From the NCBI RefSeq assembly GCF_021502585.1, contig NZ_JAKFGM010000001.1:1-64000 (forward strand): 64,000 nt of DNA. The letters run 5' to 3'. Positions within the stretch are counted from its first letter, which is position 1. Each line of letters opens with the position of its first letter. The notes under the pieces are model-generated. The model had not been told where the DNA came from. It made no database searches and worked only from the letters and a program-made list of their open reading frames with translations. The translations under genes and the position numbers were made by a program. Shown in pieces: positions 7,615 to 16,367 of the stretch. Origin of the DNA: Sphingomonas cremea (GTDB lineage Bacteria; Pseudomonadota; Alphaproteobacteria; Sphingomonadales; Sphingomonadaceae).

Positions 7615-8772
7615 TCAGGCGCGGCAGGTTTGTCGGTTGAACCCTTGGCTACCCAGAAAGGCGAGACAGTGTGCGGCGATTCTCGGGCCGGAATGCCCGT
7701 CACCGAACGGCAGCATGGCTTGCGACATGGCCCTCAACTGCGATCGGTGACGCCGCAGCCGGTCGACTGCGGCGACAATGCGCCCAGCATCGGTGCCAAC
7801 CAGCTCAATAGAGCCACAGGCCAGCGCCTCGGGCCGCTCCGTCTTTTCGCGCAACACGAGCAGAGGGACCCCCAGCGCCGGCGCCTCTTCCTGCATTCCG
7901 CCGGAATCGGAAAGGATCAGGTCCACTTCCCGCATCGCCTGCACCGTGGCCGAATGGGACAGAGGCGAGATCAGCCGGATTCCGTCCTGGCCCCCCAGCA
8001 GGTCCGTGAGCCGCTCGGTGATTTTGGGATTGGGCGGAAGCAGTACGTCGCTTCGGACCTGCTTCATGCCCAGGTCGACGAGCGCCTCGGACAGCCCATC
8101 GAGCCCGGCGCCCCAATTCTCCCGCCGGTGGCAGGTGACGAGCATCCGGAAGCGGCGTCGCGGCCACCATTGCCGCTTGGGCTTCGGGGGCAGGGGCCCA
8201 ACCAGCGCGGCGAGCGCATCCATGCCGCTATTGCCGGTCACATGGATTTTGCCATTTACGCGTTCACGGCGGAGGTTGTGGGCATTGGCGCTGGTCGGTG
8301 CGAACAGCAGGTCGGACAATCGGTCGATCGTCACCCGGTTTTGCTCCTCGGGCCAGGGCATTGTCGGGTCGTGGGTGCGCAAGCCCGCCTCGACATGGGC
8401 GAGCATGATGCCCAGTTCCCGTGCCGCAAGAGCGCCGCCGAGCGCGCTCGACGTATCGCCCTGGACGATGAGCAGGTCGGGCGGATCGAGGGGCAGCAAG
8501 CGCTTCAGCGCGGCCCGGACGATGTCGGAATGATGCACAGGGTCGGGCTGGCCAGGGCAGTTAAGCGAGATGCACTCAAAGCCTTGCAGCCGATGGTCGC
8601 CAAGTTCGAGACCGGGATGCTGGCCGGTCACAAATAGGCTGGGCGGCTCGCCAAGCCTGGCAAGCGCATGGGCGACGGGGCTGAGTTTGATGGCTTCGGG
8701 ACGCGTTCCAACAACCAACGCTATACGATACTCGCGCAGCTTTCCCCCTGGCTTCGGCGCTCGTCTTTTCAT
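7615..8772 (-). CDS. wecB: UDP-N-acetylglucosamine 2-epimerase (non-hydrolysing)
   Basis: Interconverts UDP-GlcNAc and UDP-ManNAc for cell-surface polysaccharide synthesis, in the cytoplasm. The 385-residue GT-B-fold protein has the N-terminal VVGTRPEAIKLSPV loop, QGDTSSALGGALAA, HVEAGLRT, the CHRRENW motif and the C-terminal SDSGGMQEEAPALGVPLLVLREKTERPE nucleotide-binding block, all hallmarks of the family. I chose the ATG at 8772 (MKRRAPKPGG); the longer reading has no better ribosome site and the extra residues are not family-like. It stands divergent to the metallophosphoesterase gene 85 bases away. No other polysaccharide genes adjoin it, so it may serve a pathway encoded elsewhere. WecB is the closest named member; a ManNAc pathway role is inferred. 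Confidence 0.92.
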   Translation of the reverse strand: MKRRAPKPGGKLREYRIALVVGTRPEAIKLSPVAHALARLGEPPSLFVTGQHPGLELGDHRLQGFECISLNCPGQPDPVHHSDIVRAALKRLLPLDPPDLLIVQGDTSSALGGALAARELGIMLAHVEAGLRTHDPTMPWPEEQNRVTIDRLSDLLFAPTSANAHNLRRERVNGKIHVTGNSGMDALAALVGPLPPKPKRQWWPRRRFRMLVTCHRRENWGAGLDGLSEALVDLGMKQVRSDVLLPPNPKITERLTDLLGGQDGIRLISPLSHSATVQAMREVDLILSDSGGMQEEAPALGVPLLVLREKTERPEALACGSIELVGTDAGRIVAAVDRLRRHRSQLRAMSQAMLPFGDGHSGPRIAAHCLAFLGSQGFNRQTCRA

Positions 8773-8857
8773 CCAAAATGGACAGCTAGGCAAGTCGCGC
8801 ACAAAAGGCTGGACAAGCGCGCGCGGCTGTTCAAGCCTGCGGCTCAAGGGGGATAGC

Positions 8858-9742
8858 TTGGCGAAAAGACCTTCGATTGACGGGACCCTGATCGCGCAGG
8901 TGACCGATCTTCACATCGGGTTCGACCGGGATAATCCACACGAGCTCAATGTCGGACGCCTCAACCTGGTGATCGACCGGTTGAACGCGATGCGGCCAAA
9001 GCCGTCGCTTTTGCTGGTCACCGGCGACCTCGTCGAGGCCGGGGATGACGTCGGCGCCTATCGACATCTGGTCGCGCTGATCGGTCGATGGGAAGGGCCG
9101 ATTTTGTGGGCCATCGGCAATCACGACGACCGCAAGCAATTTCAGTCTGTCCTGCCCCATGTGCCGGTCGATGAGAACGGCTTCGTCCAGTATGAGCTGG
9201 ATCACGAGGGGCTGCGCTTGATCGTCCTCGACACGCTCGATTCCGGGCGGCACGGCGGCATGATCTGCGAAGAGCGGGCCGCATGGCTCAAGGCGCGACT
9301 AGGCGAGCGCAAGGATGTCCCGACGATCATTATCCTTCATCATCCACCGGTCGATACCGGCATCGATTGGATGAGCGCGCTCAGTTGCGAAGCCTGGGTG
9401 CAACGGCTGGAAGCCGTCGTACGCGGCGCCAAGCAGGTCGTTGGAATGATCGCCGGCCATGTGCACCGGCCGATCGCGACCAGCTTCGCCGGCAAGCCGC
9501 TGGCTATTTGTGCGTCAACTGCGCCTTGGATCGCACTGGACCTGGAGGATATTGATCCCGCGCATCCCGATGGCAGGGCGCTCATTCTCGCCGACCCTCC
9601 CGCCTTTGCGCTTCACTATTGGAATGGCGAGCGGCTGCTAACCCATTTTGACGCCGCCGGGCCGCGCAACGTTCTGGCAAACTACGACAGCAATGCTCAG
9701 CCGATGATCCGCGACTTCATCCAGGAACGCGGTACCGGATAG
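8858..9742 (+). CDS. Metallophosphoesterase (cAMP phosphodiesterase CpdA-like)
   Basis: A 294-residue calcineurin-like phosphoesterase. The metal ligands are all present: DLH at residues 17-19, GDLVEAGDD near 55, GNHDDR near 86, HHPP, and GHVHRP near 200. The set and size match class III cyclic-nucleotide phosphodiesterases such as CpdA. The start is a TTG at 8858 with AAGGGGGA seven bases upstream; a longer in-frame reading runs into the divergent epimerase gene and is rejected. It could act on cAMP or other phosphodiesters, and only the metallophosphoesterase fold is certain. Confidence 0.88.
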   Translation: MAKRPSIDGTLIAQVTDLHIGFDRDNPHELNVGRLNLVIDRLNAMRPKPSLLLVTGDLVEAGDDVGAYRHLVALIGRWEGPILWAIGNHDDRKQFQSVLPHVPVDENGFVQYELDHEGLRLIVLDTLDSGRHGGMICEERAAWLKARLGERKDVPTIIILHHPPVDTGIDWMSALSCEAWVQRLEAVVRGAKQVVGMIAGHVHRPIATSFAGKPLAICASTAPWIALDLEDIDPAHPDGRALILADPPAFALHYWNGERLLTHFDAAGPRNVLANYDSNAQPMIRDFIQERGTG

Positions 9743-9745
9743 CCG

Positions 9746-10027
9746 CTAGCGGAAGTTGTCGGCGTAGGCCTGAAGCTTCAGGCTAACCGGAGCTGCCGGG
9801 ACGAGGTGGACTGCAAAGCCCTTCCGCTCCGCATAGGCCAGCGCCTCTTCCCTGCTGTCGAACCGGAGGCGGATCTGGGTCTTGGTATCGCCCGATCCGT
9901 TCCAGCCGGTCAGCGGATCCGGACGCTGGGGCTGCTGCCGCTCGAACTCCAGCGTCCAGCGGCCGGCCTGTGCCTTGCCGGACTGGGTGGTCTTGCGCTG
10001 CTCTTCGATGATGCGGGCGACGGTCAT
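9746..10027 (-). CDS. NADH dehydrogenase (complex I) NDUFS4-like accessory subunit
   Basis: A 93-residue protein matching the ETC complex I conserved-region family (bacterial NDUFS4 homologues), an accessory subunit on the matrix/cytoplasmic arm of respiratory complex I in alphaproteobacteria. Family features: MTVARIIEEQRKTTQSGKA at the start, a Trp-x-Leu-Glu-Phe strand (RWTLEFERQ), PLTGWNGSGDTKTQIRLRFDSREEALAYAER, and the C-terminal LKLQAYADNFR. Several upstream in-frame codons exist, but the family starts at this Met. It is convergent with the metallophosphoesterase gene (3-base gap) and follows hrpB by 32 bases. As is usual in this group, it is not linked to the nuo operon. Confidence 0.9.
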   Translation of the reverse strand: MTVARIIEEQRKTTQSGKAQAGRWTLEFERQQPQRPDPLTGWNGSGDTKTQIRLRFDSREEALAYAERKGFAVHLVPAAPVSLKLQAYADNFR

Positions 10028-10059
10028 GGGCTTGCGATTGGCTGAACTAGTGGCAGGAA

Positions 10060-12510
10060 TCAAGGGGCCGCGCGCTTTGTGCGCAGCGTCGGAGAGGCCG
10101 CAGCGGGATCGTCGGGCCAGGGATGCTTGGGGTAGCGGCCACGCATCTCCTTGGCCACATCGCGCCAGCTCCCCGTCCAAAAAGCAGGCAGGTCCTTTGT
10201 CGTCTGGATCGGCCGATGGGCCGGCGAGGTAATGGCCAACGTAAGCGGGACTCGTCCGTTGGCCACCATCGGATGATCCTTGAGTCCGTATAGTGCCTGG
10301 GCGCGCACCTCGACTGTCGGGCCACCCGGAGCCGCATAATCTATCGGGTGCGACGAGCCCGCGGGCGAATCGAAATGCGGTGGAGCGAGCTTGTCGATCG
10401 CCCGGCTCGCCTCATAGCCAAGCAGCCCGTCGAGGGCGCTCTTGAGCGCTCCGGGCGCAATTGCGTCGAGCCGGCGCTTGCCGCGGAGAAGGGGTGCCAG
10501 CCATTCGTCGAGGCGAGCAATGAGCGCGGCATCCGACAAATCGGAAATGCCCTCGTCATGCATGGCGGCAAAGGCGGCACGCTGTCGCAATCCGATGGCG
10601 CTTTCGCTCCACGGCAGGATTGCGAGGCCGTGGCGGCGGACGGCATCAACCAGTCCGGCTTCGATCGCAGCCTGGTCGGGCCGGGGGTCGGGCGCGGACG
10701 ATAGGCGAATTGCTCCCAGCTTGCGGCCCTTGGTTGCGCTGATTGCGGCAGTTGATGGGTCGAAGCGCACATCGGCGTAGGTTTCGATCCGATCGGCGAA
10801 CAGCGATTCGACATCGCTCAACTCGATGGCAGCTGCAGAGAGTATTCGCGCGCCGGAGGCGGCGCCGGCGACTTCGGCTATAGCGAGCCATTCGCTGCGG
10901 GCGAGCGGCGATGTCGGATCCAGGCGAAATCCGCGTCCGCCGACCGATTGCCACTGTTCTCCACTGGCATCGCGGCGGCGCGACAGGCGGTCGGGAAAGG
11001 CAAGGGCGATGGCGCGGGCAAGATCGTGCCCATGAACCGGACCTTCGGATTTGACCCGGCGCGCCATATTTTCGGCCATGCGCCGTGCCGCCTGTGCCCT
11101 TGGGTTACGATCGCCCAGCCACCGCCGATAACGGATTTCCAGATCCGCGTCATTGCCGCCTAGCCCACGTTCCGTGAGCAAGACCGCGACATCGGCCGCG
11201 GCCTTGGCGAACCCCTGCGCCCCCGCTTCGATCAGCATATGGGCGAGGCGCGGCTCCAGGGGGATCGCTGCGATGGCGCGGCCATGTGGCGTGACATGAC
11301 CGTCATCGTCGATTGCGCCCAATCGCGCCAACCTGTCACGGGCCTCCGCCAGCGCCGGTGCTGGCGGCGGATCGAGGAAGGGGAGGCGTTCGGGGTGGCC
11401 CTCGCCCCAAAGCAGGCAAGTCAGCAGCAAGCTCGACAGGTCGGCTTCCAAAATCTCCGGTGGGTCATGGGCCAATAGCGACGCGTTCGCGGCCTCCTCC
11501 CAAAGCCGGATGGCGATGCCAGGCGCCTGGCGGGCTGCCCGGCCGGCGCGCTGGGTGACGGCGGCACGACTGGCACGCTCGGTGACGAGGCGGGTGAGCC
11601 CTGCGCCACGGTCGTAGCGCGGCCGACGGGCAAGACCACTATCCACCACGATACGGACGTCGTCGAGTGTCAGGCTGGTCTCAGCGATCGCCGAGGCGAG
11701 CACCAGCTTGCGCGTGCCCGACTTTGGCGGCGCAAGCGCGGCGCGCTGCTGTGCCGGATCGATCGCGCCGTGGAGTCGATGCAGGACGATATTCTGCGGC
11801 AACTTGCCCAGCGCCTCAGCGGTCCGCTCGATCTCTGCGACGCCGGGAAGGAAGGCGAGCAGCGAACCGTCATGCTCATGCAAAGCATCTCGGATTGCGG
11901 ACGCCATTTGCGGCTCGATCCGTTGGACAGGATCGCGCCCCTCATGGATGAGGGTAAGCGGATAGCTCTTGCCCTCGCTTTCGATTTTGGGCGGATTTCC
12001 GAGCAGGCGGGCGAAGCGATCGCTGTCCAGCGTTGCCGACATGGGAAGAATGCGCAGGTCGGGACGGAGCCCTTCGGCCGCGTCGAGCGTCAGTGCAAGC
12101 GCGAGATCGCTATCCAGGCTGCGCTCATGCACCTCGTCAAACAATACCGCGCTGACCCGATTGAGCTCGGGATCTTCCTGGAGCCGCGAAAGGTAGACGC
12201 CATGAGTCATCGCAATGACCCGCGTCGCCTTTCCCACCTTGCTGTCGAGGCGGGTCGCATAGCCGACCGTCGCCCCCGCTTCTTCGCCGCGTTCCTTGGC
12301 CATGAACTCGGCGGCGCTCCGGGCCGCAAGGCGGCGCGGGACCAGCAGCAACACCTGCCCGTCGCACCAAGGCTCATCCAGCAGCGCCGGAGCGACCCTC
12401 GTCGTCTTGCCCGCGCCGGGCGGCGCAACCAGCAGTGCGCGCGGCCGGTCGCGAAGCGCAGTGAGCAATTGCGGCAAGACGGCATCGATGGGCAGCGCGG
12501 GACGGGGCAT
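10060..12510 (-). CDS. hrpB: ATP-dependent RNA helicase HrpB
   Basis: An 816-residue DEAH-type helicase of the HrpB family, typical length. The Walker A loop (APPGAGKTT) is at residues 29-37, DEVHER (the DEAH-box variant) near 126, SAT near 158, and the motif VI-like QRAGRAAR further on. The HA2 domain, OB-like region and the HrpB C-terminal domain ending in PTLRTKRAAP follow. HrpB takes part in RNA processing (for example mRNA turnover in enterobacteria), but its role in alphaproteobacteria is not settled. The start ATG is at 12510. It reads in the same direction as the complex I subunit gene downstream. Confidence 0.95.
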   Translation of the reverse strand: MPRPALPIDAVLPQLLTALRDRPRALLVAPPGAGKTTRVAPALLDEPWCDGQVLLLVPRRLAARSAAEFMAKERGEEAGATVGYATRLDSKVGKATRVIAMTHGVYLSRLQEDPELNRVSAVLFDEVHERSLDSDLALALTLDAAEGLRPDLRILPMSATLDSDRFARLLGNPPKIESEGKSYPLTLIHEGRDPVQRIEPQMASAIRDALHEHDGSLLAFLPGVAEIERTAEALGKLPQNIVLHRLHGAIDPAQQRAALAPPKSGTRKLVLASAIAETSLTLDDVRIVVDSGLARRPRYDRGAGLTRLVTERASRAAVTQRAGRAARQAPGIAIRLWEEAANASLLAHDPPEILEADLSSLLLTCLLWGEGHPERLPFLDPPPAPALAEARDRLARLGAIDDDGHVTPHGRAIAAIPLEPRLAHMLIEAGAQGFAKAAADVAVLLTERGLGGNDADLEIRYRRWLGDRNPRAQAARRMAENMARRVKSEGPVHGHDLARAIALAFPDRLSRRRDASGEQWQSVGGRGFRLDPTSPLARSEWLAIAEVAGAASGARILSAAAIELSDVESLFADRIETYADVRFDPSTAAISATKGRKLGAIRLSSAPDPRPDQAAIEAGLVDAVRRHGLAILPWSESAIGLRQRAAFAAMHDEGISDLSDAALIARLDEWLAPLLRGKRRLDAIAPGALKSALDGLLGYEASRAIDKLAPPHFDSPAGSSHPIDYAAPGGPTVEVRAQALYGLKDHPMVANGRVPLTLAITSPAHRPIQTTKDLPAFWTGSWRDVAKEMRGRYPKHPWPDDPAAASPTLRTKRAAP

Positions 12511-12577
12511 CAGGCGCCCGCTATGTCAGATCGTCGCGAGCCAGGACAGGGTGGCTGCCGTCGTCGTCCGGCAAGCC

Positions 12578-13582
12578 CTACCGCGGACGTCCCTCATTCT
12601 CGATCACCGTCAGCGCGCTTCCCGAGCTTCCGGCCTGGAGGGTCTGAGGAGTGACGACGATGATGCTGCCGGGGCGGAGCACCGTCTGGACATTATGCCG
12701 GAAATCCCAAGGCGCATCGAACCGATCGCCTTCGTTCGGCGATACTTCCATGCCTCCGCCCGGGCCGGAAAATTGCAGCTTCAGCCAATGCTGCCCGGTA
12801 TCGTCCCAGGAACGAAGTGCATAAGCCCAACCGCCCTTGACCTCGCCGCTGACGCGGACCGGGGCGGATCCTATCTCGACTCCGTTGCGCAACACGACGG
12901 CTCGCTGGTCGGCGGCACTAACGATTACCGAAACTGGCCCCTTGGTCGATCGCTCGGGATGCCATTCGAACGGAGCGCGGGCGAGATTCATTGCGGCTGG
13001 CGGAATTGCCGCGGCCATGTCCGGCGGGGCCGATTGCTGCGGCGCGACCGGCAGGCTGGTAATGATCACCGTCATGCCGAGCCGGGTGGCGTCGAACAGC
13101 AGGGCCGAGAATTTTGGCGGCAGACGGATGCAGCCATGGGAGGCGGGATAGCCTGGGAGGTTGCCGGCATGGAGCGCGATCCCCTTCCATGTCAGGCGCT
13201 GCATATTGGGCATCGGCGCATTGTCGTAGGTACGCGAATGATGCACTTTCTGCTTTTCAAGGATGGTGAACACGCCGGTCGGCGTTTCATATCCGGGGCG
13301 TCCGGTGGAAACGCTGCTCGCCCCAATCGGAACGCCATTTCGGAACAGGATTGCGCGCTGGGTCGCAAGGTTGACGATTAGCAGGCCCGGGCCTTCGGCC
13401 GCGGCGTCAGGCGCCCAGACAAATTGACCGGCCTTGAGCGTCGGAACCACTTCCAGGATCGGTCGGCCGGCAGGTTCGACGGCTTGCGCGAGGGCAGCCG
13501 TCGGTGCGGCAACGGTTAGTGACAGGGCGGTCAGCAATTTCTTCATTCGGCAAATGAAGCCTGTTTTCAACGCCATTGCCAT
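12578..13582 (-). CDS. L,D-transpeptidase family protein (YkuD domain)
   Basis: A 334-residue periplasmic cell-wall enzyme that would cross-link or attach to peptidoglycan. A signal peptide is seen (MKKLLTALSLTVAAPTAALAQA). The catalytic YkuD motif SHGCIRLP is near residue 185 and includes the essential Cys. Residues about 245-334 form a second domain (VSVIVSAADQRAVVLRNG...) resembling the strand pattern of a YkuD N-lobe but without a Cys motif, perhaps a degenerate duplication. The start at 13582 has GGGGGA seven bases upstream; the ATG at 13546 gives a more classical signal peptide but no ribosome site. Divergent to the lipoprotein gene, 97 bases away. Confidence 0.87.
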   Translation of the reverse strand: MAMALKTGFICRMKKLLTALSLTVAAPTAALAQAVEPAGRPILEVVPTLKAGQFVWAPDAAAEGPGLLIVNLATQRAILFRNGVPIGASSVSTGRPGYETPTGVFTILEKQKVHHSRTYDNAPMPNMQRLTWKGIALHAGNLPGYPASHGCIRLPPKFSALLFDATRLGMTVIITSLPVAPQQSAPPDMAAAIPPAAMNLARAPFEWHPERSTKGPVSVIVSAADQRAVVLRNGVEIGSAPVRVSGEVKGGWAYALRSWDDTGQHWLKLQFSGPGGGMEVSPNEGDRFDAPWDFRHNVQTVLRPGSIIVVTPQTLQAGSSGSALTVIENEGRPR

Positions 13583-13647
13583 CAGGGAATCCCCCAAGCC
13601 GCCTCCATTGCGAAAGCCTGCTGCACAATCTGCTTTTGTGCTACATC

Positions 13648-13662
13648 GGCTGGGTCCCAGCC
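13648..13662. promoter_or_regulatory. Perfect palindrome in the lipoprotein leader
   Basis: GGCTGGG-T-CCCAGCC, a 7-bp perfect inverted repeat with one central base, 17 bases upstream of the lipoprotein ATG. It could be an operator shared by the divergent genes or an mRNA hairpin near the ribosome site. Confidence 0.35.
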
Positions 13663-13679
13663 TTTGTTGGAGGGAGTCC

Positions 13680-14261
13680 ATGAAAATCTGCAAAACCGCC
13701 GCAGTGATCGGTGCCGTTGCGGCACTGTCGCTAGCTGCCTGCGAAAAAGCCAAAGTGGCCGAACCCAAATCTGAAAAAGAAGTCGCGGCCCACCCCACCG
13801 ACCCGGTCGAAAGCGCAATGGCGGCGGCGCCCGCCGCGATCGCCAAGGATGCCAAGATCATCTCGATGAAGCCCGATGGTACGATGAGCGTGCTGCGCGA
13901 AGGCTCCAATGGTTGGACCTGCATGCCCAACAACCCGGCTACCCCGGGGGCAGATCCGATGTGCATGGACGCCAACGCCATGAAATGGGCCGAAGCGTGG
14001 ATCGGTCATAAACCGCCACCGTCCGACAATGTCGGACTGATGTACATGCTCGCCGGAGGAAGCGATGCCAGCAACACCGATCCATGGGGTGAGAAGCCCA
14101 AAGACGGCGGCAAATGGGTCGAAACCGGACCGCACGTGATGATTGTCGGATCGGAATCGCTCAACAAGCTCTATCCGAGCAGCGACAATCCCGACACGAC
14201 CAAGCCCTATGTCATGTTCGGCGGCACACCTTACGCCCATGTAATGATACCAATCAGCTAG
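13680..14261 (+). CDS. Hypothetical lipoprotein
   Basis: 193 residues, family not certain. The signal sequence MKICKTAAVIGAVAALSLAAC ends in a lipobox with Cys at residue 21. The mature part has a charged linker and then a domain with IISMKPDGTMSVLREGSNGWTCMPNN, GADPMCMDANAMKWAEAWIGHKPP and MYMLAGGSDASNTDPWG, with two Cys in the mature domain. Proteins like this are common in sphingomonads and are usually left unnamed. The ribosome site GGAGGGA lies five bases before the ATG. Convergent with the 6-phosphogluconate dehydrogenase gene. Confidence 0.8.
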   Translation: MKICKTAAVIGAVAALSLAACEKAKVAEPKSEKEVAAHPTDPVESAMAAAPAAIAKDAKIISMKPDGTMSVLREGSNGWTCMPNNPATPGADPMCMDANAMKWAEAWIGHKPPPSDNVGLMYMLAGGSDASNTDPWGEKPKDGGKWVETGPHVMIVGSESLNKLYPSSDNPDTTKPYVMFGGTPYAHVMIPIS

Positions 14262-14294
14262 GCGTCATTTAAGGCTGTGCGGGCGGCCTCGCGC

Positions 14295-15275
14295 TTATTG
14301 CGGTACCTCGACATGGCCGCCGAAGCCGAACCGCATCGCCGACAATAGTTGGTCGGCGAAGCTGAATTCGACCCGGCTGCGGAACCGCGCGAACAGAGCG
14401 GCTGCGAGTACGTCGACGGGGACGGCCTCCTCGATCGCAGCGTCGATCGTCCAGCGGCCTTCGCCCGAATCCGCGACTTTCCCGCTGAACTTCGACAGCG
14501 ATTGGTCCCCGGCCAGCGCAATGGCGATGAGGTCCAGAAGCCATGACGAGATGACGCTGCCGCGTCGCCAGACTTCGCTGATATCGGACAGGTTCAATTC
14601 GAATCGCATTTCTTCGGGCAGATCCTGCTTGGCCCGCTGCTTCAAAATGTCGAACCCTTCGGCGTACGCCTGCATCATCCCATATTCGATGCCGTTGTGG
14701 ACCATTTTCACGAAATGGCCTGCACCGGCGGGACCACAGTGGACATAGCCCATTTCGGCCTGCCACTCGCCTTGGGTCTTTGGGCGATGGGTACGGGGAA
14801 TGGTGCCGGGACCGGGTGCGAGCGCGCGCAGGATCGGGTCGATATGTTTCACCGCGGCATCGTCGCCGCCGATCATCATGCAGTATCCGCGCTCTAGTCC
14901 CCATACGCCGCCCGACACGCCAACGTCGATGAAGGTAAGGCCGCGCTCTTTCAGCCACTTGCTGCGCTCGAGGTCGTGCTTCCAGAAGCTGTTGCCGCCG
15001 TCGACGATAATGTCGCCTTCGCGTGCGAGACCGCCGACCTCGCGCATCACCTTCTCGGTGATTTCGCCGGCAGGGAGCATCAGCCAGTAGATGGCGGGTG
15101 AGGGCAGCATGTCAGGGATGACGGCGAGGTCGGAGGCGCCAGTCGCGCCCTTCGTCACCGCTTCGGCAACTGCAGCAGGATCACGATCGTAGGCGACCAC
15201 CTCAAAACCCTGCTGGACGAGCCGGTGCGCCATGTTGCCGCCCATTCGGCCAAGTCCGATCATTGCCAGCTTCAT
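14295..15275 (-). CDS. gnd: 6-phosphogluconate dehydrogenase, decarboxylating, short (GntZ/YqeC-like) form
   Basis: Oxidises 6-phosphogluconate to ribulose 5-phosphate in the cytosol. At 326 residues this is the short form, not the ~470-residue enterobacterial Gnd, and such short enzymes are often NAD-dependent. The dinucleotide loop GLGRMGG is near residue 8, the substrate block [13 protein letters not shown] near 119, and [15 protein letters not shown] near 182 with the catalytic Asn and Tyr region. The ATG at 15275 has AGGAGG five bases upstream; an ATG five codons earlier lacks one. It lies 41 bases downstream of the polyprenyl synthase start, reading the opposite way along the chromosome order but on the same strand, with no other pentose-phosphate gene nearby. 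Confidence 0.93.
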   Translation of the reverse strand: MKLAMIGLGRMGGNMAHRLVQQGFEVVAYDRDPAAVAEAVTKGATGASDLAVIPDMLPSPAIYWLMLPAGEITEKVMREVGGLAREGDIIVDGGNSFWKHDLERSKWLKERGLTFIDVGVSGGVWGLERGYCMMIGGDDAAVKHIDPILRALAPGPGTIPRTHRPKTQGEWQAEMGYVHCGPAGAGHFVKMVHNGIEYGMMQAYAEGFDILKQRAKQDLPEEMRFELNLSDISEVWRRGSVISSWLLDLIAIALAGDQSLSKFSGKVADSGEGRWTIDAAIEEAVPVDVLAAALFARFRSRVEFSFADQLLSAMRFGFGGHVEVPQ

Positions 15276-15316
15276 GCGCGCCTCCTTCATTTGACCGGCG
15301 ACGCGCCGGTGAGAAA

Positions 15317-16330
15317 TTAATAAGCCCTCGCCACCGCGAATTCGACTGCTTCGACCAGCGCGGCCTTGGCGCGGCCGGCCGGGAAGGGGGCGAGGGCATC
15401 GATGGCTCGCCGGCCATAATATCGGGCGCGCTCGAGCGTGTCGGACAGTGCGCCGGTCGAATTGATCAGCTGGGTGGCATAGGCAAGGTCGTCATCGCTG
15501 ATGCGCTCCCCTTGCATCGCCGCCTTCCAGAAGGCGCGGTCGTCGCTGGATCCGCGGGCGTGCGCGAGGATGACCGGCAGCGTCACCTTGCCATCGCGAA
15601 AGTCGTCGCCCTGTCCCTTTCCCATCGTCGCTTCGTCGGACGAATAGTCGATGGCATCGTCGACGAGCTGGAAGGCGATGCCGAGGCTGCGTCCATAAGC
15701 TTCGAGAGCCTCTTCGGCCTCTTCACCACCCTCGGCGACCACCGGCGAGATGCGGCAAGCAGCGGCAAAGAGTTCGGCGGTCTTGGCGTTGATGATGTGG
15801 AGGTAATGTTCCTCGCTGGTCTCGACCTGCCGCTGGGCGGAAAGCTGGTCGACTTCGCCCTCCGCAATCACCGCGGAAGCATGGCTGAGGATACGCAGCA
15901 CCTTCAGACTGCCGTCCTCGACCATCAGCTCGAACGCACGGGAAAAGAGGAAGTCGCCGACCAATACGCTCGCCGGATTGCCCCAGATGAGGTTGGCAGT
16001 GCGCTTGCCGCGGCGCAGGCCCGACCCGTCGACGACATCATCGTGGAGCAGTGTCGCGGTGTGAATGAACTCGACCGCGGCGGCGAGCTTGTGGTGACGC
16101 GTGCCGGGATAATCGAGCAGCGCCGCGCTGGCCAGAGTCAGCATCGGCCGCATGCGCTTGCCGCCGCCGGCGATGAGATGCCCCGCAAGCTCGGGGATCA
16201 GCGCGACCTTGGACTGCATCCGGTCAAGGATCACGGCATTGACCGCATTCATGTCAGCCGCGGTCAACGCGATCATCGGATCGAGCGAGGGGCTGCGCTT
16301 GTCGCCCAGTTGGTGAACGGTCGCGGTCAC
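15317..16330 (-). CDS. ispB: Polyprenyl diphosphate synthase (octaprenyl/decaprenyl type)
   Basis: Makes the long isoprenoid tail of ubiquinone from FPP and IPP. 337 residues, normal. The family signature is complete: GGGKRMRP near residue 53, the first Asp-rich motif [16 protein letters not shown] near 95, [12 protein letters not shown], and the second Asp-rich motif [11 protein letters not shown] near 219. The chain-length residue region before the first motif has small residues ([12 protein letters not shown]), which fits a long product, by inference. The ATG at 16330 is the first in frame. Sphingomonads use ubiquinone-10, so decaprenyl is the likely product. Confidence 0.92.
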   Translation of the reverse strand: MTATVHQLGDKRSPSLDPMIALTAADMNAVNAVILDRMQSKVALIPELAGHLIAGGGKRMRPMLTLASAALLDYPGTRHHKLAAAVEFIHTATLLHDDVVDGSGLRRGKRTANLIWGNPASVLVGDFLFSRAFELMVEDGSLKVLRILSHASAVIAEGEVDQLSAQRQVETSEEHYLHIINAKTAELFAAACRISPVVAEGGEEAEEALEAYGRSLGIAFQLVDDAIDYSSDEATMGKGQGDDFRDGKVTLPVILAHARGSSDDRAFWKAAMQGERISDDDLAYATQLINSTGALSDTLERARYYGRRAIDALAPFPAGRAKAALVEAVEFAVARAY

Positions 16331-16367
16331 GGCCGCCGCCCTAACCGGACGGCGGCGGTTTGACTAG

